Of a stretch of 64,000 nucleotides of DNA, positions 31,623-40,855 are shown in pieces. The notes under the pieces are model-generated. The model searched no databases and was not told the DNA's origin. It saw only the letters and a program-made list of their open reading frames with translations. Both the position numbers and the translations under genes were made by a program. Every line of letters begins with the position of its first letter. Position 1 is the stretch's first letter. This stretch comes from Mesostigma viride (taxonomy: Eukaryota; Streptophyta; Mesostigmatophyceae; Mesostigmatales; Mesostigmataceae), in NCBI GenBank assembly GCA_009746045.1, contig RPFO01000111.1, forward strand, positions 75,001-139,000, written 5' to 3'.

Positions 31623-33415
31623 TCTTTTGACGACGAACATGCTGGTATAATTTCCGGCAGCTATTGTCCCCGATTTCGTACGTTCTCGACCTCGGCCTGC
31701 CCAGCAGATATCGCTATTTTCGACTCGATATGGCGGCATTCTCTTCGTGAATATAGCACGCCTGCGCCCCCCGCCCAGCATTCGACATCTTCCCCGTAGC
31801 TATGGAGACCGCTACGACACCTGCCGCCCGAGAAACCCGCTCGCTGGAAGACGTTCTTGCCGCAGCCAGCCCCCTCGTCGGCACCGCTCCCGCTGCTCCC
31901 AAGAAGCCGCGTACCACGGAAATCACTTCCATGGCCGCCGAGGCTACCCCCACGCCTGAAACCCCACCGCCCTCACCGTCTGATTTAACCAAATATACAA
32001 GCCTCGGAACTCGCCTGCAACCGGCCGACATTGCGGAATTTTTCACCATGCCGGTCGCCGACGTGCTGCAAATCCTCAAATCTCAATACGCCGCCGACGA
32101 CATCATTCGCCACCCCAGCACCGGCGCAGCTGCGGATGACCCCTCCGCGGAGTGGAAGCACTGGGGCGACGATCAGCTACGCACCTCCTGCCTCTTTACA
32201 TGCTGCCCTGAACTCTGCAAACCGCTGGCGACCATCGCGGCCGCATCCGACACCTCGGACGATGCCGACACCCCTGCCGGCGCAGCCGACTCCACTGAGC
32301 TGCAGGCGCTCACCTCTGAGCTCAAGTCTGTGCAAGGTGCGCTCAAGTCTTTGGCTGCTAACTCTGCTGTCACCCAAGCCACATTGCTGGAATTAAAGGC
32401 GGCCATGGCCACCTCCCCCCCCAAGCGGGTCACGTTCGCGGATGCGGCGGGGAAGAACCTGGATGCCATAGTCGCCCACGGTCAGCGACTGCCTCCACCA
32501 CCGACGCCATCGCCACAAAGCTCCAGGCTGGAGGACCACCGCCAGGCCCAGCAACGGGAGGTCACCGACCGCGCTCGCCGCGAGTGCCGAGTGGTGCTAC
32601 GTCGCTTCCCCCAGAAGCCAGGTGAGACGTCAACCTCTCTTGCTGCATGACGAGCTCAAGAACCAGCTTCTTACCCTCATGGGCCTGGTAGGTGAGGTAT
32701 AGAACTGCGTGGGTGCCACCGCCTTCCCCACTCACGGGACAAGGCGGCTGGCACCAGTCCTGCTCACCTTCCCCTCCCCTGAGGATAAGCAGCGGTTCCT
32801 CTCTCGTCGCAAGCGGTTGCACGACCTCACCTGGACGCTGGATGACGACCTCACCCCCGCTCAGCAACAGCAGCGACGCGACCTGTGGCCGGAATACCTC
32901 CGCCATAAGCAGGACCCCCAGAAGCCCAAGGTGTACTGGAGGGGCGGGGACCTGATGATCAACCACAAGATGTGGACGCCCCCAGCGGGCTAGAATAGCA
33001 ATAGCCCTAGCTTGTAACCATTGGCGTCACTGCCGCTAAGGCAGCCATGCCTAGAATGTTGCCTAGCTGTGCCAACACACCTAGTCACGTGCCGCCAACG
33101 CACGGTACACAACCAGCCATAGCCTTAGCCTAGTCCTAGTACAGCCATGCTACGCCCTGGCTATGTTCAGATTACTTGCCCACGCTCCTTGCTATGATAT
33201 GCTCACATGGGTCTTATTGCACCCACAGACTGCCGGATCGTTAGCGTGTCCGTTTAGCTAGCGCGCCGGCCGAATGCAGCTGGGGCATGCCTTCTTTGGC
33301 ATGAAGGAGACTGGGGGTCTCTGCCCTTTCTCCTGTAGTGCACACACAGGGATTAAAAGCACTTCGGTGCTCCGTAACTCCCCAACGGGAGCACGAGTTT
33401 AATTAATTCATTAAT
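31542..33415 (+). mobile_element. ORF1-only LINE derivative with family A tail
   Basis: 5' region (31542-31801) resembling LINE-B 5' ends, an ORF1, then at once a 3' UTR (33000-33366). The latter ends with the family A hairpin (33367-33396) and a TTTAATTAATTCATTAAT tail. It contains no endonuclease or RT. Confidence 0.75.
31802..32993 (+). CDS. LINE ORF1-type protein, chimeric and interrupted
   Basis: ATG 31802 opens 282 codons. N-terminal acidic/Pro-rich segment, GTRLQPADIAEFFTMPVADVLQ (shared with LINE-B ORF1), then a helical coiled-coil-like region (ELQALTSELKSVQGALKSLA) and KRVTFADAAGKNLDAIV. From about 32480 the DNA switches to family C-type sequence, and the frame becomes improper (REVTDRARRECRVVLRRFPQ is in register only in part). 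After a stop at 32650, another frame (32709-32993) completes the C-terminal domain: APVLLTFPSPEDKQRFLSRRK, LTPAQQQQRRDLWP, VYWRGGDLMI. Probably a recombinant ORF1, now interrupted. Confidence 0.65.
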
Positions 33416-33419
33416 AGTC

Positions 33420-34015
33420 GCCCAGGCGGCTAAGTCGGCTGCCACCGCAGTCGCGTCACAGAATGTGGCTCAGCTCCGCCAACGCAATATCATTCTCAAG
33501 GATTTTGAGAAGGGCAAGCATGACACCGCACACGCACTTACCGAGGCCTTGCGGGTGACTCGCGTTCTTGGGGGTGCTGCAGCTGCGGGATCACGTGACC
33601 ATTGAAAGGGCCATTCGCCTGCCATGGGCCCAGCTGGCCTGGTTTTGGTCACCATGGCCAACGTGAACGACCAGAAACGGGTCATGGGCGCCCGTCGCCT
33701 GCTCAAGGGCAGCCCCATCAGCATGGACGAGGACTACACCCCTGCACAGCTGGCGGCAAGGAGCAAGCTCTGGATCCAGAGCTTGCTGATTCGAATCACG
33801 CGAAGGTCGTGGCCATCCAGGAGGGGTACGTACCGGGGGGGAAGCGTGTGCAGATGCGTTTGAAGTCGGATGGTCGCTGGGTTGCCTCCTTTGACGGTGT
33901 TGAGATTAACACCACGGGTGCAGAGTCTCGTAGTGAGTCTCGTGGTGAGAAGCGTGCTGCCCCTCAGTGGTGGTTACCAGTAGGTAGACAAACCCACTCG
34001 TCGGCTCGCGGCTAA
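33420..34015 (+). pseudogene. LINE-B ORF1, partial
   Basis: Encodes, in shifting frames, the part homologous to 22170-21890: RQRN, ERAIRLP, GPAGLVLVTMANVNDQKRVMGARRLL, then DEDYTPAQLAARSKLW. The start is missing. Confidence 0.75.
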
Positions 34016-34061
34016 CAGGCTTCGGGGACAGCCTCTAATTAAACAGTCCCGTTCCACTCCC

Positions 34062-37000
34062 ATGCCTCGACCTCACCGTCGGGTGAAAGCCATGGTGGTG
34101 CCGGTATTTCGGGCTACAACCTCATCTGTCAACTGTCAGATTCGTAAAACCCAACGTTTGCTAGATTACCTACGCCTCGGCCGGCGTTGTGCAATCAGCC
34201 CCAACCCCGAATACCCCGAGCAAGCGGCAGGCTCGCATCCTACGCTTGCAGGACAAAATAAATGCGATGAAAAGCACTATTTCCCCCGCTTCCATTCCCC
34301 CCTCCGTTCCACCCCCACCTCCATTCCCCGCCGCATCCACGGCCCCCATCCATCGCCGTTCTCCCCTGGTGGGCCAGCAGGCATCCTTGGCCCTCGCGAC
34401 TTTTAACACACGTACATTGCTAGCAGATGACGACCATAGCTACCGGGTAGAGGAGCTAGTCGCATTTTGCATTGCCCATCGTGTATCTATTCTCGGTGTG
34501 CAGGAGCACCGTCGCCAGGTGCCATTTGGCACGGTGAGCACTAACCGCCTTGCAGGCGGTTGGCGTTTCTACTTCGCTGGAAGTGGGACGCCAGGCCAAG
34601 GTGGTGTTGGTCTTTTGTGTTCGCCGTTGGCAGTTGCTAGCCTCAGTACGCTAAAGTTTCTAACACCACGCCTCATGGTATAGCACATTTCACCTCCGTC
34701 GAGGGGCGGTCTAAACACCACCTCACGGTAGGGGTGGGCTATGCACCCCATAGTGGTCTACCTGAGTCGGAACGCAAGGAGTTCTTCGAGTCCTTGCATA
34801 GCCTTGAGGGGGTCACTCCGGCCCGCCACTTTTTGGTTATGCTGCTCGACGCCAATGCCACGCTCCCCGTGGGCACTGCTGGCAGTCGCTTTGCGCCTGC
34901 TGACACTACTGCTATAACAACAACACTCCCCTGTTTTCTGCCTTTTTGCGGGATAGCGGGATGGTTGCTGTCAACTGCCACTTCCAACGTCCCTCACAGG
35001 ACTTGGTCACTTTTCGTGGCCCTAACGGCCGTCAGGCCTGTCTGGACTACGTGGTGGTACGGCAGCCCAGGTGCACCTCGGTTCTGGACACCCGAGTGTT
35101 TGACACGCCCACGGTGTGCTCTGACCACCGGTTGGTGCGCGCGACCATTCGGCTCCGGTTCCACGTCCCCGCGCTCCGCGCCCCAGTGGTCCGCCCTGAC
35201 TGGTCTGCTCTACGCCCGGTCCGGGGAGATCCTGAGGACTGGACGGACGCCGAGCACGAGCGGAACCGGTGCCGACGGGAGTACCTGTCGGCCATGGACG
35301 CCCGGGCGGATGTCGACGAGCTGGACAAGGGCGCCCCCAACGCCGCCATTTTTGTGGGCTTTGCGGCCCGTGCCCCGTTGCTGGCGGCCCGGCACCTGCC
35401 GGTCATGCCCCGCCGCCGCCCCGGCCCGCTCTACCGCCAGGACCCCAAGGTCTTGGCCGGCCGCCCGGCACCGCCTCGATCAAGCGTAACCGGGACCCGC
35501 TGCAGAAACCAGTGCTCAAGGCCGCCCTCGTGGAGGCCTACGAGCAGTGACGCTCAGGACGCGGAGGCGGCCCAGTGCATCGCGGATGCCAAGGCCTGCC
35601 AGGCTCGCAACCAGGGCAAGGACATGTGGTACCACCTCGACCGGCTCGGCGGCCGGCGGCAGCGCACCCCGCGGTGGAGCACACGGGGGACGGCACGGCG
35701 CCGGTCAGCCTTGACCGCTGGTTGGCCCACAATGTTTCCTTGACCGGTGGGGCTCGCGCCCCCCCCCCGCCGCTTCACCCCGAGACGGCCGCCCGCCTCG
35801 GGGTTGCCGGACCCCCGCCGCCGCCAGCGCCCCCCTCCTCGGCCGCGGACTACCAAGTCCCCGCCTTGCAGGAGGGCTGCCTTGCCACTGACGACGTCGT
35901 CCCCCCCTTCACTTTGAAGGAACTGGACGGCGCCCTTGCTCGCCTACGGTACGATGCGGCGGTCGGTGCCGACCACCTTTCTGCTGAGCTGCTGAAGACC
36001 CCTGATCCGGCGGTTAATTAGGGATCTTCTGCTGGCGTTCTGCAACCGTGTTCTGCTTTCTGACCGAGCCTCCGCCTGCTGAGTGGCAGACGGCCATCCG
36101 CGTCATGCTGTACAAGAAGGGCTCTGCTGCTGACCCCGGTCAACTACAGGGGTGTCTGCCTCCAGAGCGCCGCGCTGAAGGTCTTCATGCGCATGATGCT
36201 GCACAGGCTCCGCGCCGCGCTGGACCCACACCTGGGTGAGTCTCAGATGGGTTTCCGTCGTGGTCGTAACACTGTCATGGCTGTGTTTGTCGCGTGCCGG
36301 TTGATGGAGGAGGTGCGTCGCCTTCCCCCTGACAGTTTGCCGCTGGTCTTCATTTTTGTTGACTATATCAAGGCCTTTGACACGGTCCTCTGGGAGGCTC
36401 TTTGGGCCATCCTAGCTCTGGATCGAGTGCCACCTGCGTTTATTGCTGCCATTCGCCGACTGTATGAGGGCTCACAGGCAGTAGTGCGGACTGCGGAAGG
36501 CACCACCCTGGGCACCATTCCCCCTTCACCACGGGGTGTGGCAAGGTTGTGTCTTGTCCCCATACCTGTTCATTATTGTCGTGGATCACGTCATGCGCCG
36601 GGCACGTGCGCGCTTTACTGCTCTTAAGGGGTTCGAGCCAGGCTTGGACATCCTTAACGTGAAAGAGCACGGCGGGGTTCAGTAAAGGTCAGTTAGACCT
36701 GGTTACCGCCTTGCCGACCTGATTTATGCGGATGACACCACCCTCATCGAGAGCCCCGAGCACATTCAGACCTGGCTGGACTGTCTGGGCCTGGAGGCGA
36801 GGGCGGTGGGGTTGGAGATTAGTGTCAAAACTGAGGCGATGGTGATTGGGGCCTCCAGTACACCACCGCTGCCGCGCCTGCTCGACGGGACGGAGGTTCC
36901 GTTCCGCGACCGCTTCAAGCTGTTGGGGAGCTGGCTTCCTGACACTGCCGACGATGTGGACACCCGCATCGGCCTTGCCTGGGCCAAGCTCCGTTCGCTC

Positions 37001-37536
37001 AAGACCTACTGGCGCTCGAAGGGCCTGGGCAAGCACCGCAAGCGCATGCTCTTCAAGGTCCTCGTCCTCACGGTGCTCACGTATGGCGCCGAGGCGTGGA
37101 CACTCCCACCCAAACTGGCAGCTAGGCTAGACGGTACGGTTTACAGGATGCTCCGACAGGGTTTTCCGAGCGTCCGTCATCAGAGTCTTTGTATCATGGC
37201 ATGCCTCGTATTTCGGACGAGATTAGGCAGCGTAGGATAGCATTTGTAGGACACCTTGCTCGCACCAGCCAGGTCGACACCGCCCTTGGTCTGGCCGGCC
37301 CCCAACGGCTTGGCCAGCCAGGGCGCCACATTCTGACCTGGCCTGGCCCCGAGGACATTCCCAAAAGGGTAGGGAAACCTGTCACGAACTACATCCAGAT
37401 GTTGCTGGACGACCTAGTGGTCCCAGCCCAGTTTGAGCACCGCATCCACTCTCTCGCGGTGGAAGAAGATTGTCAAGGCGCACACGCCCGACCCTGTGGG
37501 CAAGCCACCTCCCCCCAAGCGGAGGAGGCGTTTTGA
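34062..37536 (+). pseudogene. LINE-B ORF2: AP endonuclease + reverse transcriptase (frameshifted)
   Basis: Endonuclease: ALATFNTRTLL, SILGVQEHRRQ, GGVGLLCSPLAV (34189-34683, then a TAG), VGYAPH (34734), MLLDANATLPVG and CLDYVVVRQP ... SDHRLVRATIRLRF (34946-35743 frame). RT: ELDGALARLRYDAAVGADH, MGFRRGRNTVMAVF and VDYIKAFDTVLWEALW (36187-36627). The catalytic YADDTTL lies at about 36724-36744, before LTVLTYGAEAWTL (36806-37240). C-terminal: RIAFVGHLARTSQVDT (37189-37536). At least five frame breaks, so non-functional. Confidence 0.92.
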
Positions 37537-37680
37537 TGAGTAGTGCAGTTAGGATTTTCTAGATAGAGTTAGGATAGTTCGATCACGCGGCTTCCTCCAC
37601 CCCATCCATCATGAAATATGTGCTACATGACCTCCCCACGGAGGCATGTTATAATTTAATTTAATTTAATTTAATTTAAT

Positions 37681-37950
37681 CCACTCTCTCTCCCGTCTTT
37701 GGACTGCCATGCAGGACAAGACGCGGTGGAAGAGGATTGTCAAGGCGCACACGCCCGACCCTGTGGGCAAGCCCCCTCCCCCCAAGCGGAGGCGGCGTTT
37801 TGATGAGTAGTGTAGTTAGGATTTTCTAGACTAGATAGCTTAGAGTTAGGGTAGTTCGATTACGCGGCTTCCTCCACCCCATCCATCATGGAATATGTGC
37901 TACATGATCTCCCAACGGAGGCATGTTATAGTTTAATTTAATTTTAATAG
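37681..37950 (+). mobile_element. 5'-truncated LINE-B 3' end in tandem
   Basis: Repeats the last ~260 bp of LINE-B (CCACTCTCTCTCCCGTC, the KRRRRFDE coding end, hairpin near 37902-37925, TTTAATTTAA tail), directly behind the tail of the previous copy. Confidence 0.9.
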
Positions 37951-38264
37951 CTCGGCACACCGTAAACCGTATTGGTAAAAAGAGTGTATTCATTTGTGTG
38001 TGTGTATGCATGTGTGTTTTCCCTATCAACCTTTCTTGTTACCCTCTGTCTCCCTCCATGCAGGTCTACCTAGACATTGCCACGCGGCTCCCGCGGCCTT
38101 CGCGTCTTTCCTCTCAGACAACTACCCTAGTCCTTCCACGGCGTTGGATCGCCATGCGTCCAGGCATAGTTGTCTCACTTCATAATCCATCCCATCCCAT
38201 GTTCCCCTCCCGCTGAGGACTTCGATCACGTGACGCAGTCGCGTGTCTATTAATTAGTTAATTA

Positions 38265-38500
38265 ATATCTCCGTGGGGAGTGCATGTATAACACAGTGGG
38301 CAAGGCCCCCCCCCCCCCCTAGGAGGAAGGGGCGCTTTGCTGAGTGGAGTAGTTAGGATTTTCTAGATTAGCTTAGAGTAAGCTTAGTTAGGTTTCGCGG
38401 CTTCGCTCACCTCCATCCATCAAGCATGCAAGGGATATGTACGCGCGACATGATCTCCCCACGGAGCCATGTTATACTTTAGTTTAATTTAATATCCCTG
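38265..38500. mobile_element. Further LINE tail fragments
   Basis: 38265-38290 is a minus-oriented tail (TTAATTAATATCTCC-GTGG-GGAGTGCATGT). 38293-38500 is a plus-oriented, more diverged LINE-B 3' end with hairpin (38446-38472) and TTTAATTTAAT tail. 38495-38600 resembles the family D 3' UTR at 60120-60230. Confidence 0.75.
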
Positions 38501-38600
38501 ACAAGAGGCATATGGTTTTTAATACATTCTGAGCTGCAACCTGCAGGTGGGGGAATGTAAAATGCCACCTACTCTGGGTGCACAAGGTGACCATGGCCAT

Positions 38601-38912
38601 TAATGCATGTATACACTTCTGAAAACCGCTAACTAGAAAGCCAAAAAAGCCAAACACTAGTACCGCCTATATTCTATTATCAGTTATTTACGCAAACATA
38701 AGCTGGCCTCACATACCGGCATACACGAAGGGACAAAGGCACAATGAGCGTGCATCCCCTTTTCACCATGGTAGTCCACCGGTGTCCATTAGCTACAGTA
38801 TGACACTGGCTACTCCATACACTGCTGTTGTTTCAAAATTGCAGCATGTGCCTCTGCGCACCTGCTGGTTACGCCACCTTCATTCTTTCTTGGTAACCAT
38901 GCCTGTCATTAT
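38601..38912. other. 3' flank of allophanate hydrolase, no gene seen
   Basis: No coding match to the C-terminal domain expected of a full-length allophanate hydrolase was recognised here. Confidence 0.4.
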
Positions 38913-40364
38913 TTACACGCCGGCAGCCCGCCGTGGCAGTGGCTTCCCTGCCACAAAACAGCTGGCCACCGAGCACACGTTCTTGTCGTGGAACGCAGGG
39001 GCCACCAGGGTGATGCCAAATGGCAGCGGCTTGTCATCCTTGGTCTTTCCCGCAGGCACGGCGATGCCACACAGGTCCATCAAGTTCATGTAGTTGGTGT
39101 AGTAGCCCAGGTTGGTGTTCAGGCCCCCGTCCTTGTCATCGCTGGTCGCCACCTGCTCCACCGTGTAGATCGTGCCAGCTGTTGGCGTCATCATCACGTC
39201 CACCTCGTCCAGGATCTGTTCTGCGATTCGCCGGTTGGCCTTAAGCTTGTAATAGGCCCTGAACGCGGCGACTGCCTTGAGGTCCACCGCACCGGCTAGG
39301 ATGCGCCGCGTGATGGGCCACATGTGCTCGCGCTGATCCTGGAAGAAGGTCTCCAGGGCCGCCAGGCGTTCCGCCACCCATGGTCCCTGGTAGAGCAGCG
39401 CGGCAGTCTCCCTGAACACGCTGTAGTCGATCTCGACGCACGTGGCGCCCAGGGAGGCCATGCGCTGGACGGCGTCCTGGAACAGGGAGCTGTACTGCGC
39501 GTTGCCGAAGAACTCGAGCTGGTCGGCGCGGGGGATGCCGACCCGCAGGGCACCCTCTCTCCGGGGGAACGGATCACGGGGTATGACGTGGCGAGAAAAC
39601 GGGTCATCCTTGTCGTACCCGGTGGCAACTTCAAGGACAAACGCCGCGTCTTCCACGGAATTCGCGAAAATGGACACGCAGTCAAGGGAACGACAGGCTG
39701 GGACAACGCCGCTTGTGGACAGTCTGCCGCACGTTGGCTTTATCCCGACAATGCCGGTGAAGGCAGCGGGGACGCGGCCGGAGCCTGCCGTGTCCGTCCC
39801 AAGCGAGAAAACGACATAGTTCAGAGCCACGCTCAGCGCCGATCCAGAGCTGGACCCCCCGCATATATACCTCTCATCGTGTGGGTTCTTACAAGGCCCG
39901 TACGGCGATCTGACCCCAACGAGACCCGTGGCGAACTGATCCAAGTTGGTTTTCCCAATCATGATCCCGCCTGCGTTTAGGAGGCGTGCCACCACATGGG
40001 CGTGCTTCCCGGCTTTGTATGCAAACTGAGGGCACGCTGCAGTTGTTTCTATATCACCCACGTCAATATTATCTTTTACTGCAAAGGGTATTCCACACAA
40101 AGGCAGCGATGAGCGCTCCACGGCGCTTAAAGCGTCCAACTCCTGGGCGCGCTGCAGGAGCTGGGGCAAAGCCACTCGGCTGATCCATATGGGATTGGCA
40201 GCGTTATCGTGCTCGCTGATACGAGCATCTAATGCCTTAATAAAATCAGTGATGCAGCCTAATGCGATGATGTCCCCCGCCACAGCTTCCATGGTCAGCA
40301 CGGTAGCCATGGCGGGCATGCGCAGAGGAGGATCAAGTGCTCGGATTGTCACCTCCGCCATCAT
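38913..40364 (-). CDS. DUR2: Allophanate hydrolase (amidase domain only)
   Basis: Single open frame of 483 codons from ATG 40364 to TAA. Amidase-signature family with the complete Ser-cisSer-Lys triad: K97 in AVKDN, S171 in GGSSSGSA and nucleophile S195 in GTDTAGSGR. The 74/24 spacing is exactly that of bacterial AtzF (K91, S165, S189). The enzyme hydrolyses allophanate to ammonia and CO2 downstream of urea carboxylase. The frame ends soon after GITLVAPAFHDKN, where the amidase domain ends. The ~130-residue C-terminal domain of most allophanate hydrolases is absent, although AAC|GTGTGC just after AFHDKN could be an unused or real donor to lost exons. It is transcribed divergently from urea carboxylase with 467 bp between start codons. 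The gene symbol follows the Chlamydomonas name. Confidence 0.95.
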   Translation of the reverse strand: MMAEVTIRALDPPLRMPAMATVLTMEAVAGDIIALGCITDFIKALDARISEHDNAANPIWISRVALPQLLQRAQELDALSAVERSSLPLCGIPFAVKDNIDVGDIETTAACPQFAYKAGKHAHVVARLLNAGGIMIGKTNLDQFATGLVGVRSPYGPCKNPHDERYICGGSSSGSALSVALNYVVFSLGTDTAGSGRVPAAFTGIVGIKPTCGRLSTSGVVPACRSLDCVSIFANSVEDAAFVLEVATGYDKDDPFSRHVIPRDPFPRREGALRVGIPRADQLEFFGNAQYSSLFQDAVQRMASLGATCVEIDYSVFRETAALLYQGPWVAERLAALETFFQDQREHMWPITRRILAGAVDLKAVAAFRAYYKLKANRRIAEQILDEVDVMMTPTAGTIYTVEQVATSDDKDGGLNTNLGYYTNYMNLMDLCGIAVPAGKTKDDKPLPFGITLVAPAFHDKNVCSVASCFVAGKPLPRRAAGV

Positions 40365-40831
40365 GCCCCGCTACGTGGCGTTTGCTGACCCCCTCGCGGG
40401 CGAGCACGAGCTCTCACGCGGCTGTTCAGCCACCAAGCGGCAATTGGCACTTCCAACGGAGATCCTCCGCAGAGCAAACCTTGTAAGATAACATGGGTTG
40501 TTGTTGTTGTTGCCCACGTCGCACATGGGCAGAGATTTGGAAACGGCCGAGGGTGAATTTCCGCATTGACAAATCATCATTGTTCGGATATTGCTGAACC
40601 TCCCAAGTATCGTACATGTCTGGCCACAAAATTGCCGTTACCGTATGGCGTTCTTGGCTGATTCTCGGCGGAGGTAGCGCGCGGACTCTGGTCGTGGGCC
40701 CTACTGGCAAGGACTTGGGAACGCGACCGGGTGCTCACAAAACCGTCGCATTGTGATAAAGGCTAAATGGCTTCGTGGTTCGGACAATAGATAGTCGTGC
40801 GTGGCCCAAGTGGTGCTCGTCAAGGGCGAAA
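40365..40831. promoter_or_regulatory. Bidirectional promoter between allophanate hydrolase and urea carboxylase
   Basis: 467 bp between divergent start codons. GATA words at 40487-40490, 40755-40758 and 40790-40793, a GTT repeat at 40495-40513, and a 7-codon upstream ORF (ATG 40767, stop 40788-40790) that would lie in the carboxylase leader if transcription starts before it. No clear TATA box. Shared control is inferred from the arrangement. Confidence 0.6.
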
Positions 40832-40855
40832 ATGGAGGGGAAACTATTTAAAAAG
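40832..40855 (+). CDS. DUR1: Urea carboxylase exon 1 (24 nt)
   Basis: MEGKLFKK, then donor GTTATT. Joining to exon 2 at 41019 gives [13 protein letters not shown], matching the family N terminus. The only alternative in-frame start next to exon 2 is a TTG in the intron's polypyrimidine stretch, which I rejected. Confidence 0.8.

Larger units (their letters stand above)
33417..37680 (+). mobile_element. LINE-B, near complete but 5'-truncated and frameshifted
   Basis: Begins inside ORF1 directly after the AT tail of the element to its left. It continues through ORF1 (33420-33970), endonuclease (34190-35160), linker (35160-35900), RT (35900-37100) and the C-terminal domain, and ends with the hairpin (37625-37648) and TTTAA tail. 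Confidence 0.88.
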
